In this document: positions 54,806 to 63,642 of the stretch, one piece after another
Position numbering within the stretch: position 1 is the first letter of the stretch
How the letters are laid out: each line of letters starts with the position of its first letter
From: Ruegeria marina
Lineage (GTDB): Bacteria; Pseudomonadota; Alphaproteobacteria; Rhodobacterales; Rhodobacteraceae
Reading direction: 5' to 3'
DNA: 64,000 nt
Assembly: GCF_900101475.1 (NCBI RefSeq)
Contig: NZ_FMZV01000001.1
Location: 423,352 to 487,351 of the forward strand
Translations under genes and position numbers: made by a program
The notes under the pieces: model-generated
The model's database searches: none
What the model was told of the DNA's origin: nothing
What the model saw: only the letters and a program-made list of their open reading frames with translations

Positions 54806-55240
54806 CTAGCGGGGCATCCGGCCTTCGAACAGGCGCGTCATGATCGCGACAAGATAGGCTGTGGAAAGTCCAAAGGCGAGAAGCCCGGCAACCGCGGCGA
54901 AGGCCGCAAAAATACGAAGCCCGGATCCCAGCACGACATCGCCGTACCCTACCGTCGTGTAGGTGACGAGAGAAAAATAGAGCGCCTCGTTCCAGTCGCT
55001 CAGAACATCGTACCAGATCCACACCCCCGCCCAGAGCCATACCTGAAGCGTGTGCGCCAGTACGATGAAAGCCAGGGAAAGCGTAATGATCCCCGCCGTT
55101 CGCAGCCCACGCGTCCAGTGGCGGAACCGGGCCCCCAGATGCGCGATGGAGAGCGTACACCAGACCAGCAGAATGATCTCGATGACGAAGCAGATCCCCA
55201 GGTAGAGACTGCCCCACATGATCTGCTCCAAAAGGGTCAT
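54806..55240 (-). CDS. two-helix potassium channel protein
   Basis: 144 residues with about four hydrophobic helices. The selectivity filter is TTVGYGD (95-101), preceded by a pore helix EALYFSLVTY. Ion_trans_2 family. No regulatory RCK domain, so it is a small channel. Convergent with cls. Start at 55240 has a purine-rich stretch (AAAGGGTC on the plus strand). Function as a potassium leak channel is likely. Confidence 0.85.
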   Translation of the reverse strand: MTLLEQIMWGSLYLGICFVIEIILLVWCTLSIAHLGARFRHWTRGLRTAGIITLSLAFIVLAHTLQVWLWAGVWIWYDVLSDWNEALYFSLVTYTTVGYGDVVLGSGLRIFAAFAAVAGLLAFGLSTAYLVAIMTRLFEGRMPR

Positions 55241-55329
55241 CTGTTCTTTTCGCTCAGTTATTATCAGGCGTCAGATTGCAAAAGCTGCCGGGCAGAGACA
55301 ACCCCGCCCCAGACCATCGGCTGGAAGCG

Positions 55330-55638
55330 TCAGCGCCCCGACATGCAGGCATCATAGGTGCGGCGATAGATCTTCTGCCTGCGCTTTTCCTCGAACCGTT
55401 CCGAAGCCGCCGATCCGGCATAGGCAGGCGCCCCGGCAGTGGCCGGTCCGGACGAGCGTGACACACCGACCGCGACCGAACCGCCCAGCGTAATCGAGGC
55501 GCGGCCATCACCAATGGTGATATCGCGAATACCGGCCTGTCGCGCGGCCTTCTCGTGGCAAAGCTGGGCGGCCTCCTGCGCCACTGCAAGCGATGGAAGA
55601 AATGAAACAAGAAACACAAACAGTGCGAAACGGGACAT
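55330..55638 (-). CDS. small exported protein of unknown function
   Basis: 102 residues. Signal MSRFALFVFLVSFLPSLAVAQ. Mature part contains two Cys (QLCHEKAARQ and the C-terminal YDACMSGR), probably a disulfide, and a Gly/Ser/Ala-rich middle (GVSRSSGPATAGAPAYAG). AAGGAG stands 7 bases before the ATG. No domain recognised. Alone on the minus strand between the channel and the ABC exporter. Confidence 0.7.
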   Translation of the reverse strand: MSRFALFVFLVSFLPSLAVAQEAAQLCHEKAARQAGIRDITIGDGRASITLGGSVAVGVSRSSGPATAGAPAYAGSAASERFEEKRRQKIYRRTYDACMSGR

Positions 55639-55794
55639 CGAAAGCTCCTTTGAGGACCAAATAATGCCCGCAGACCCCGATTACAAACGCGCGTGGCCGG
55701 ATGCGGCGAATGGTTGCCATTCCGCCCTGCCCGCTGGACAGTGCCACATGCCGCGCCATTCTCTGCCGCAGTACCGCACAGGACAGGATCCCGC

Positions 55795-56442
55795 ATGTTG
55801 TTGACCGTCGATCACGTGACCAAGACCTATCCGGGCGGTCCCCCGGTGCTGCAAGGCGCCACTCTTTCTATGAGCGCGGGAGAAACCATTGCCCTGACCG
55901 GAGAAAGCGGCAGCGGAAAGAGCACCCTGCTGCACCTGATTGCCGCTCTGGACCGTTTCGACGCTGGCGAGATCGCGGTGGACGGGATCAGCCTGTCCGC
56001 ACTGGACGACCACGGGCGGGCCGCGGTCAGGCGTGATCGGGTGGCGGTGGTTTTCCAGCAGTTCAACCTGATACCGACCCTGACCGTCGGCCAGAACCTG
56101 TCGTTTCACGCCCGACTCGCCAACCGCCTGGATCCCGGCTGGGTGGACGAGATCGCCTCTCGTCTCGGCCTGCAGGACCTGCTGGCGCGATATCCCGAAA
56201 ACCTGTCGGGCGGCCAGCAGCAAAGGGTCGCTATTGGCCGCGCCATGGCCGTGCGCCCGAAACTGCTTCTTGCAGACGAGCCTACCGGAAATCTGGATGA
56301 AACGACAGCCGGTGCCGTGCTGGACCTGATGCTTGATCTTGTGCGGACCTCCGGAACCGCCCTGTTGCTGGTGACCCATTCCCAGGCCGTTGCCGCCCGG
56401 CTCGACCGCCATGCTCATCTGGCCGGAGGGCGAGTGACATGA
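55795..56442 (+). CDS. ABC transporter ATP-binding protein, LolD/MacB type
   Basis: 215 residues. Walker A GESGSGKST, Q-loop VFQQFNLIPTLT, signature LSGGQQQRVAIGRA, Walker B LLLADEPTGNLD. Such ATPases drive FtsX-type permeases that release lipoproteins or export peptides. Its stop overlaps the permease start by 4 bases (ATGA). ATG at 55795 (MLLTVDHV) was chosen because the residues before are unlike the family. The partner is the next gene. Confidence 0.9.
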   Translation: MLLTVDHVTKTYPGGPPVLQGATLSMSAGETIALTGESGSGKSTLLHLIAALDRFDAGEIAVDGISLSALDDHGRAAVRRDRVAVVFQQFNLIPTLTVGQNLSFHARLANRLDPGWVDEIASRLGLQDLLARYPENLSGGQQQRVAIGRAMAVRPKLLLADEPTGNLDETTAGAVLDLMLDLVRTSGTALLLVTHSQAVAARLDRHAHLAGGRVT

Positions 56443-58853
56443 TCCGGGCGGCGGCTTCGGCGCTTTGGTCACATTGGCGGCGCCATCCCGTTCAACTGGT
56501 GACCCTTCTGGCCGGCATCGCACTGGCTGCCGGGTTGTGGTCGGCGGTGCAGGCGATCAACGCGGAAGCGCGGGCCTCCTACGCAAAGGCGGCGGCACAG
56601 ATCGGCGCGGATCGGCTCGACAGGCTGAGCCGTACCGACGGCGGACCGATTTCGGTCGAAGATTACGTCACCCTGCGCCGCTCGGGCTGGCAGGTGGCCG
56701 CGGTACTTCAGGACCGGCTACGCCTGAATGACACGGTCGTGACCGTTACCGGAATAGACCTTGTTGCCTGGTCGGACCTGCCGGCGATAACCGAGGGAAT
56801 TGCAACCACGGCAATCACACCGGCCGAAGCCCTGACCGCGCCCGGGCTCGTGTTTGCCCGCCCGGAAACGGCGCAAACCCTGCGCGACCACCCCGGTTTT
56901 CCACCGGTCGTGAACACCGACGCCTTGCCCCTCGGCCGCGTTCTGACCGACATCGGCGTGGCCGAAAAGCTGTTGAACAGGCCCGGACAGATCACGCATC
57001 TGCTGGTTCTGCCCGATCAACCGTTTGGCGCACCGGACCTGGCCGAGGTCGCGCCGGATCTGACATGGCATGCGGCGCGCGGAACCCAGGATATCGCGCG
57101 GCTGACCAATAGCTTTCATCTGAACCTGACGGCCTTCGGCCTGTTGTCCTTCGTCGTCGGCCTGTTCATCGTCCACGGCACAATCGGGCTAGCCTTCGAA
57201 CAGCGCCGGCCGATGATCCGGACCCTGAGGGCGCTTGGTCTGCCGCTCTCCGTACTGACCCGTCTCGTGCTGCTGGAACTTCTGGCGCTTGCGCTGGCGG
57301 GCGGACTGGTGGGTCTCCTGCTCGGCTACCTCGTGGCTGCTTCCCTGCTGCCCGATGTGGCGGTCACGCTGCGCGGCCTGTACGGGGCTCCCGTGGAGGA
57401 CTCATTGGCGCTGCGGCCGGCCTGGCTGGCCTCGGGACTGGCGATGGCGGTCGCCGGGACGCTTCTGGCCAGCGCACAGGCCCTGTGGCGCTTCTCAAAC
57501 CTGCCAATTCTCGCGGCGCCGGGCCAGCACGGTTGGAGCGCCCGTCCGCGTGCGATGAAAACCCAGAGCCTGGCAGGCCTGTCGGCAATCCTGATCGGGC
57601 TTGCCGCCTTTGCCCTGTTCGACGGACTGGTCGCGGGTTTTGCCCTGATGGCGGGATGCCTGCTGGGGGCCACGCTTTTGCTGCCCCCGGTTCTGGCCGT
57701 CGGGCTGATGGCAGCCGACCGGCTGGCGCACGGGCCGGTCGCCGAGTGGTTCGTGGCAGACATGCGCGCGCAACTCCCGAGCCTGTCGCTGGCCCTAATG
57801 GCGCTTCTCCTGGCGCTGGCCGCCAATATCGGCGTGGGCACCATGGTGGCAAGCTTTCGGCTCACCTTTGACGGCTGGCTTGATCAGCGGTTGACCTCGA
57901 CCCTTTATGTCACCGCCCGCGACGATGCGCAGGGCGCAGCGCTTGCCAAATGGATGGCCCCCCGCGCCGATGCGGTTCTGCCGATCCGCTCGGTCGAGAT
58001 TTCCTCGGACGCGCATCCGCTCTTTGTCTATGGTATCGTCGATCACGACAGCTACCGCGAGCACTGGCCGCTGATCGCTGCCGGTGCAGATGTCTGGGAT
58101 CGCGTGACGACCGGCCAGGCCGCGCTGGTCAACGAACAGATGGCCCGGCGGGACGGGCTTTGGCCCGGTTCGGTGGTAACCCTGGCGCCGGGCTGGGAGT
58201 TGCCGGTGGCCGGGGTCTATTCCGACTATGGCAACCCGACGGGACAGGCGATCGTGGCGCTCGACCTGTTGCTGATGCACTTCCCGAACGTACCCAATAC
58301 CCGTTTTGGCGTGCACCTTCCCATGGACCGGGCGGCGCAGCTTGCCGAAGACCTGGGCCGCGATTTCGGACTGCCGCCTGATGCAGTCATCCTGCAAGGG
58401 GCGCTGAAGGCGCAGTCGCGCGCGATCTTCGAGAAAACCTTCGTGGTGACCGGGGCGCTGAACGTGCTGACGCTCGGGGTGGCCGGCTTTGCCATCCTCA
58501 CCAGCCTGCTGACCCTGTGGACCCAGCGCCTGCCGCAACTGGCGCCGGTCTGGGCACTTGGGCTGACCCGTGCGCAGCTGGCCCGGCTCGAGCTTTGGCG
58601 TGCGCTCGCCCTGGCGACGATGACCGCAGTGCTGGCCCTGCCGCTGGGCCTGTTGCTGGCATGGCTTCTGCTGGCGGTTGTCAATGTCGCCGCATTCGGC
58701 TGGCGACTGCCGATGCATCTTTTTCCATATGACTGGCTGCGTCTTTTCACGCTTGCCTTGATCACTGCGGGACTGGCGGCCACCCTGCCTGCCCTGCGCC
58801 TGCGGCGCCTGCCTCCTGCGCATCTTCTGAAAGTCTTTGCCAATGAACGTTGA
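56439..58853 (+). CDS. FtsX-like ABC transporter permease
   Basis: 804 residues. Two groups of membrane helices (about 240-380 and 420-450, then 680-790) around large periplasmic parts, the arrangement of MacB/LolCE-type permeases with a duplicated FtsX domain. An N-terminal helix (VTLLAGIALAAGLWSAVQA) begins the chain. Overlaps the ATPase by 4 bases. Substrate unknown; no outer-membrane or periplasmic adaptor gene is adjacent, so lipid or lipoprotein release is as likely as drug export. Confidence 0.87.
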   Translation: MIRAAASALWSHWRRHPVQLVTLLAGIALAAGLWSAVQAINAEARASYAKAAAQIGADRLDRLSRTDGGPISVEDYVTLRRSGWQVAAVLQDRLRLNDTVVTVTGIDLVAWSDLPAITEGIATTAITPAEALTAPGLVFARPETAQTLRDHPGFPPVVNTDALPLGRVLTDIGVAEKLLNRPGQITHLLVLPDQPFGAPDLAEVAPDLTWHAARGTQDIARLTNSFHLNLTAFGLLSFVVGLFIVHGTIGLAFEQRRPMIRTLRALGLPLSVLTRLVLLELLALALAGGLVGLLLGYLVAASLLPDVAVTLRGLYGAPVEDSLALRPAWLASGLAMAVAGTLLASAQALWRFSNLPILAAPGQHGWSARPRAMKTQSLAGLSAILIGLAAFALFDGLVAGFALMAGCLLGATLLLPPVLAVGLMAADRLAHGPVAEWFVADMRAQLPSLSLALMALLLALAANIGVGTMVASFRLTFDGWLDQRLTSTLYVTARDDAQGAALAKWMAPRADAVLPIRSVEISSDAHPLFVYGIVDHDSYREHWPLIAAGADVWDRVTTGQAALVNEQMARRDGLWPGSVVTLAPGWELPVAGVYSDYGNPTGQAIVALDLLLMHFPNVPNTRFGVHLPMDRAAQLAEDLGRDFGLPPDAVILQGALKAQSRAIFEKTFVVTGALNVLTLGVAGFAILTSLLTLWTQRLPQLAPVWALGLTRAQLARLELWRALALATMTAVLALPLGLLLAWLLLAVVNVAAFGWRLPMHLFPYDWLRLFTLALITAGLAATLPALRLRRLPPAHLLKVFANER

Positions 58854-59309
58854 GCCCATGCGCTTCGCCCTGCTCTGACCCTGGACCGACTGAGCACAGG
58901 GTTTCGCCGGGTTGCTCGGCCGTGTCGTAAAGATCCCGTTGGGGATTCAACTCATCGCACTCGGCATTCACGTCACAGAGGCCGAGGGATAAGTCCATCC
59001 GGGGAAAGAGGAACCGCGGTCCGCAGCCGATCTGTGCAACAGAGTTCCTTGGTCAAGCCTTTTCCGCATTGCCGAAACCGGGGCCCGAAACACAGAATTG
59101 ATCACAACCCATCAAGAGCTTAGGAAAAAATTGCCGGGAAAAAGCAAGATGGCGCACCATGAAGGAGAAAGTTCGAACACTTTGCTCGAGGCCCTTGAAG
59201 AGTGGGGCCGTCATCTCGCACAACCAGCGGAGGGAATGGGACTAGGATCGAACGTTCTCCAGCATCTGAAAGCCTGTTCCAAGCAAGTTAGATCTTCCAA
59301 AAAAGAACG
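58854..59309. other. 456-base gap at the edge of the accessory region
   Basis: No convincing gene. A weak 104-residue frame at 59098-59412 (plus strand; contains LLEALEEWGRHLAQPAEGMG) and a short minus-strand frame ending inside the permease gene are the only candidates. GC drops relative to the flanks. It marks the change from conserved genes to the accessory stretch. Confidence 0.6.
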
Positions 59310-59804
59310 CTATCCGCCCTTCCCTTCTACGATCGCCCCAGTCTCCGGTATCCCCAGCGCTTCAGCGATTTCTGAACCGACCTCATATTCCTGCAAGCTT
59401 CCCAGAGAGTAGGGTGGGAACCGTACGGTGCCGTTTGGTATAGGCTTGCATCGGACAGACATGCCATCTTTCAGCGCAGCTTCAATCACCTCAAGAGGGT
59501 CCTCCGTTGTGATGACTTGACCGCCATACCGGTTCTCGCCCTTCGGTCTGAACATGTAACCTGGATTTTTGCTGCCACCATTCCTGGCGAGCCGGTAGAG
59601 ATTTCCATCGGCGTGGCGAAAGACAACACGGCGGGTTCTTGTAAGATTTGTCAAAAGACGTCCTCCTGAATCTTGATATATAGAGCCAGCGCATTCACTA
59701 ACCCACGTCAACTCTCCGATCTGACGGAGGGAATGGGCCTGACGTTCAACCTTCTCTGGCTCGAAGGCACCTTCCAGCGAGCGATCAGTAATGGTCCAGA
59801 TCAT
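59310..59804 (-). CDS. unrecognised protein of the accessory region
   Basis: 164 residues. Contains a basic, Tyr/Gly-rich middle (FRHADGNLYRLARNGGSKNPG) and a C-terminal acidic segment (LGSLQEYEVGSEIAEALGIPE). Codon use is less GC-rich than in neighbours, which points to transfer. No ribosome site seen before the ATG at 59804, so the start may be further in. No domain recognised. Located just downstream of the McrC remnant, so it may be part of the same lost defence island. Confidence 0.55.
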   Translation of the reverse strand: MIWTITDRSLEGAFEPEKVERQAHSLRQIGELTWVSECAGSIYQDSGGRLLTNLTRTRRVVFRHADGNLYRLARNGGSKNPGYMFRPKGENRYGGQVITTEDPLEVIEAALKDGMSVRCKPIPNGTVRFPPYSLGSLQEYEVGSEIAEALGIPETGAIVEGKGG

Positions 59805-59835
59805 TCATATCACCGAAAAAACCGCTTGGCGATCA

Positions 59836-60042
59836 TCACGAAAAGTCGCCGATCAACTGTCGCGCGGCAGGTACTCTTGGTCTATTTGGCAAAGAGCCTC
59901 TTTGCGGCACCGCAATGATACCGAAATATTCTGTGTCGCCATGATGCGGGTAGAGCAACGCGACGTTAAAGCAACCATTGAGGCTTCCGTAAGCCATGAT
60001 CTGACAGACGGGCGTTTGACTGAGACCATGCTTCGGACCATC
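59836..60042 (-). pseudogene. mcrC: C-terminal remnant of mcrC (5-methylcytosine restriction subunit)
   Basis: About 68 residues in one frame on the minus strand, ending at a stop at 59836: KHGLSQTPVCQIMAYGSLNG, then FNVALLYPHHGDTEYFGI. The pattern (K-x-G-[IL]-S-Q-x-x-x-x-Q-[IL]-x-A-Y-G, then [LV]-x-L-[IL]-Y-P) matches the C-terminal nuclease part of McrC proteins as I know them. Everything upstream of residue D at about 60042 is lost and cysQ follows directly, so the gene is deleted and not functional. A chance match is possible but unlikely given the length. Confidence 0.6.
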
Positions 60043-60053
60043 GATCCGCTGGG

Positions 60054-60836
60054 TCACGCTGGCATTGGCCCACCGCGCGCCACGAACGCCCCATTTCGAT
60101 ACCTTGGCTTGGCGTAAACGAAAGGTGTTCCATCCGGGTTTTGCACGCTGCCTCCCGCAGCGCGCAGCACCGCATCCCCGGCGGCTGTGTCCCATTCCAT
60201 GGTCGTCCCGAAGCGCGGATAGACATCAGCCTCCCCCGCCGCGACAAAGCAGAATTTCAGCGACGAACCGATCGAGACGGTGTTGGTGATACCCTCGGCC
60301 GCCAGCCAGGCGTCAGTTTCCGCATCTCGGTGCGAAGCGCTGGCGACGGCGATACGCCCGGCGCCGCTGGCTGTGCGCGTGGTGATGGGTCGCGCGCCGG
60401 TGCCACGATCCTCGGTGGCGCCAACCCCAACCGCGCCACAGAACAGTTGGTTCAGCGCCGGGGCATAGACGATGCCCATGACCGGAACGCCCCCCTCGAT
60501 CAACGCGATGTTCACCGTGAACGAACCTTTGCCGTCACGCTTGAGGAATTCCTTGGTGCCATCCAGCGGATCGACCAGGAAAAACCGCTCAGGCGCATCC
60601 AGACCGTGGCTGTCCGCGTTTTCCTCGGACACAATGGGAATATCGGGTGCGATCCGGGCCAGCGCGGTCAGGATCACCGCCTCGGCCGCGACGTCGGCGG
60701 CGGTGACGGGGCTGCCGTCGCCCTTCTGGTCTGCCTGCGGCGGTTGGGCATAGATCTCCATGATCCGGGCACCGGCGTCGCGGACAACTGGCGTCAGGGC
60801 GGCGATCAGAGTTTCATGGCTGTGCATCGGTGTCAT
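60054..60836 (-). CDS. cysQ: 3'(2'),5'-bisphosphate nucleotidase CysQ
   Basis: 260 residues, lithium-sensitive inositol monophosphatase fold. Metal site PIVSEEN and DPLDGTKEFLKRDG, later TMEWDTAAGDAVLRAAGG. Converts 3'-phosphoadenosine 5'-phosphate (PAP) to AMP, so recycles the by-product of sulfotransferase reactions. ATG at 60836 overlaps the stop of sat-cysC by 4 bases. Context (sat-cysC, sulfotransferase) fixes the role in PAPS metabolism. Directly followed by the mcrC remnant. Confidence 0.92.
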   Translation of the reverse strand: MTPMHSHETLIAALTPVVRDAGARIMEIYAQPPQADQKGDGSPVTAADVAAEAVILTALARIAPDIPIVSEENADSHGLDAPERFFLVDPLDGTKEFLKRDGKGSFTVNIALIEGGVPVMGIVYAPALNQLFCGAVGVGATEDRGTGARPITTRTASGAGRIAVASASHRDAETDAWLAAEGITNTVSIGSSLKFCFVAAGEADVYPRFGTTMEWDTAAGDAVLRAAGGSVQNPDGTPFVYAKPRYRNGAFVARGGPMPA

Positions 60837-62536
60837 CCTTCCGTTCCGATCAGGCCCATTTGTTCCAGTTTCAGGATCACTTGCTGGGCGCAATAGTCGA
60901 CATCGAGCCCCTCAGTATTGACTCGCAGTTCAGGGGTTTCGGGGGCCTCGTAGGGGTCAGAGATCCCGGTGAATTCCTTGATCTTGCCCTCGCGCGCCAG
61001 CTTATACAGACCCTTGCGGTCGCGCTTTTCGCATTCCTCGACCGGGGTTGCTACGTGAACTTCGACAAAGGCGCCGTAGGCCTCGGTCATCTCGCGCACG
61101 GCACGGCGGGTCGCGGTATAGGGCGCGATGGGGGCGCAGATCGCGATGCCGCCGTTCTTGGTGATCTCGGACGCGACATAGCCGATGCGCTTGATGTTGA
61201 TGTCACGGTGTTCCTTCGAGAACCCCAACTCGCTGGACAGATGCTTGCGCACCACGTCGCCGTCCAGCAGCGTCACCGGGCGCCCCCCCATCTCCATCAG
61301 CTTGACCATCAGCGCGTTTGCGATGGTGGACTTGCCCGACCCGGACAGGCCGGTAAAGAACACGGTAAAGCCCTGCTTGGCGCGCGGCGGCGATGTACGG
61401 CGCAGTTCTCGCACCACCTCGGGGAAGCTGAACCACTCGGGTATCTCCAACCCCTCGCGCAACCGGCGGCGCAGTTCCGTGCCCGAGATATCGAGCACGG
61501 TGTCGCCCTTCGGCACCTCGTTCGCGGGGTAATACTGCGCCTTCTCCTGCACGTAGACCATGTGCTTGAAATCGACCATGGTCACGCCGATCTCGGCTTC
61601 GTGCTGCTTGAACAGTTCTTGCGCGTCATAGGGGCCGTAGAAATCCTGGCCCTGGCGGTTCTTGCCTGGGCCCGCGTGATCGCGGCCCACAATGAAATGC
61701 GTGCACCCGTGGTTCTTGCGGATCAGCCCGTGCCAGACGGCCTCGCGCGGGCCGGCCATGCGCATCGCCAGGTTCAGAAGGCTCATGGTGGTGGTCGCGG
61801 ACGGGTATTTGTCCAGCACCGCCTCGTAGCACCGCACGCGGGTGAAGTGGTCGACGTCGCCCGGCTTGGTCATGCCCACCACGGGGTGGATCAGCAGGTT
61901 CGCCTGGGCCTCTCGGGCCGCGCGAAAGGTCAGTTCCTGATGTGCGCGGTGCAGCGGGTTGCGGGTCTGGAAGGCGACAATCTTGCGCCAACCCAGCTTG
62001 CGAAAGCGCGCGCGCAATTCGTTCGGCGTGTCGCGGCGGGCGCGGAAATCATAGTGCACGGGCGGCTGGATCCCGGTCACCGGGCCACCCAGATAGACGC
62101 TGCCCGCCGTGTGGTGCAAGTAGTTCACGGCCGGATGAGCCAAGTCATCGGCACCAAACACCTGCCGCGCCTCGCGCGGTTTGTCGGGGGTCCATTTGTC
62201 TGTGACGGTCATGGTCGCCAGGATGACGCCTTCGGCGTCGCGCAGCGCGATATCCTGGCCCGGCTCGATACCCTCGGCGAATTTCTCGGTCACGTCCAAC
62301 GTGATCGGCATGGGCCACAGCGTCCCGTCAGCCAGACGCATGCTGTCCACGACGCTGTCATAATCCCCCTCGCCCAGGAACCCCTTGAGCGGCGCGAAAC
62401 CACCGTTCATCAGCAGTTCCAGATCGCATACCTGCCGCGCGCTGAGATCCCAGGACGGCAAACTGGCCGCTTCGACCTTCAGCTTTTGCGACGATTCGTA
62501 TGAAACGTAGAGTTCGGGGATAGGGGCGTGAATCAT
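60833..62536 (-). CDS. bifunctional ATP sulfurylase/APS kinase
   Basis: 567 residues. N-terminal ATP sulfurylase (FQTRNPLHRAHQEL with the catalytic His motif, VGRDHAGPGK; about 1-380) fused to C-terminal APS kinase (GLSGSGKSTIANAL; KGLYKLAREGKIKEFTGI; about 390-567). It makes PAPS from sulfate and 2 ATP. The fused order sulfurylase-kinase is that of the fungal type but occurs in Rhodobacter relatives. Start at 62536 because AGGA has better spacing than for the ATG at 62542. The 3' end overlaps cysQ. Confidence 0.93.
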   Translation of the reverse strand: MIHAPIPELYVSYESSQKLKVEAASLPSWDLSARQVCDLELLMNGGFAPLKGFLGEGDYDSVVDSMRLADGTLWPMPITLDVTEKFAEGIEPGQDIALRDAEGVILATMTVTDKWTPDKPREARQVFGADDLAHPAVNYLHHTAGSVYLGGPVTGIQPPVHYDFRARRDTPNELRARFRKLGWRKIVAFQTRNPLHRAHQELTFRAAREAQANLLIHPVVGMTKPGDVDHFTRVRCYEAVLDKYPSATTTMSLLNLAMRMAGPREAVWHGLIRKNHGCTHFIVGRDHAGPGKNRQGQDFYGPYDAQELFKQHEAEIGVTMVDFKHMVYVQEKAQYYPANEVPKGDTVLDISGTELRRRLREGLEIPEWFSFPEVVRELRRTSPPRAKQGFTVFFTGLSGSGKSTIANALMVKLMEMGGRPVTLLDGDVVRKHLSSELGFSKEHRDINIKRIGYVASEITKNGGIAICAPIAPYTATRRAVREMTEAYGAFVEVHVATPVEECEKRDRKGLYKLAREGKIKEFTGISDPYEAPETPELRVNTEGLDVDYCAQQVILKLEQMGLIGTEG

Positions 62537-62569
62537 GCTCATTCCTGCCTGTTGTGCAAAGTTGATCTG

Positions 62570-62589
62570 GCCATGCCCGGCGGCATGGC
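62570..62589. repeat. perfect 8-base hairpin in the sat-cysC upstream gap
   Basis: GCCATGCC - CGGC - GGCATGGC. No T-run follows on either strand, so it may be an attenuator-like or protein-binding element and not a terminator. It lies between the sulfotransferase stop and the sat-cysC start. Confidence 0.4.
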
Positions 62590-62610
62590 GGTGAGGGGCA
62601 TGCGGTTAGG

Positions 62611-63627
62611 TCAGTTGACGAACGTGGCGCTGTAGGCGGCATAGCGGGCGCGAACCCATTCGTCGTCCAGCCCGAATTCGGCCAGGGAATAGGCGTGCTC
62701 GCCGTGTTTACCCTTGGGGTTGTTTGCGTGATGCTGCGCGATGGCGGCGCGGCGTGTTTCGGCCAGGCTCAAGCCGCAGAAACCATAGATCCGCTCGACC
62801 GTCGCCAGCGGGTCGGCCATCATGTCGGTATAGCGCACGTCGAGGATCCGGTCGGGATGCGTGCTGCGCACCGCATCCATCTTGGCCAGCGACACATCCG
62901 TCATGTCGACGATCGTTTCGGCCTCGCGCGCAGGATCCGGCGCGTTGACCGCCAGAATCCGCGTGGTGCGCCCAAGGCTGAAATAGCTGCCCATCTGCTC
63001 GATCATGTCACGATGCGTGATGATGACCTTGGCCTCGGGCAGTGCGGCCAGAAGTTCGGCGATACCGTCGTTGTGGTCAGGGGCCTTCAGCACCAGCCGC
63101 TGTCCCGGATAGACCCCCTGCAGATAGCGCAGTTGATCGGCGTAATCGGCATATTTCGCGGTTTTGTCGGCGCGTGACACCCAGCGCTGATAGCCATGCA
63201 CGGGCGCCAGGTTCCAATACAGCCGCGACACCATGGATTGCGCGGTCATCCAGAAGCATTCCTCGGGACTTTCGGGGCGGATCAGGTGGATCCCGTCCAG
63301 TTCGGGGGTCAGCGCGCGGCGCACCTCCAGGAACGCGGTCGCTTCGGTCAGCCGCGCTTCGGGCGTGTCTTGCGGGTTCAGGGGGATGGGGCGGCGCACT
63401 TGCCAATAGGGCAGCGAGGCATGCGCCGGATCCGCCGCCAGCAATCGGTGCAAAAAGGTGGTGCCGGTTCGCGGAAGGCCGGTGACGATGATCGGCGCCA
63501 GCAGGTCCGCCCGCGTCTGCCCCTGCGCGCGGGCGCGCTGCAACAGCAGGCGATTGACCAGTTGCGCCTTGATGACACCCGCCGCCATCATGCGGCCATA
63601 GGGGTTGAGGTTGGCGTCCTCTTCCAA
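62611..63627 (-). pseudogene. sulfotransferase, 5'-truncated by an insertion element
   Basis: About 338 residues remain. The 5'-phosphosulfate-binding loop of PAPS is GLPRTGTTFLHRLLAADPAH near residue 50, and the 3'-phosphate-binding region is ITHRDMIEQMGSYFSL. C-terminal helices match the sulfotransferase family. No start codon with a ribosome site exists before the frame: a TTG at 63627 is the first, and the frame runs back only to a stop at 63661. About 40 residues of the normal N terminus are missing and the IS3-type element begins there. The gene is probably inactive. It is next to sat-cysC, so the pair was a PAPS-using locus. Confidence 0.75.
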
Positions 63628-63642
63628 GGATATGCAGAGCCG

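Noticed and set aside
58762..58998. Short minus-strand frame at the end of the ABC permease gene
   Set aside because: Most of it is antisense to the permease and it has no ribosome site or domain.
59098..59412. Plus-strand frame of 104 residues in the accessory gap
   Set aside because: Its 3' part is antisense to the 164-residue gene and its composition is not protein-like. Left as unresolved, not called.
59791..60117. Plus-strand frame starting MVQIIHITEKTAW, which recalls DUF952 proteins
   Set aside because: Only the first dozen residues look similar; the rest overlaps the McrC remnant and cysQ in reverse and lacks the family core.
60830..62503. 557-residue plus-strand frame opposite the sulfurylase/kinase gene
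   Set aside because: Antisense shadow; the sulfurylase and kinase motifs are on the minus strand.
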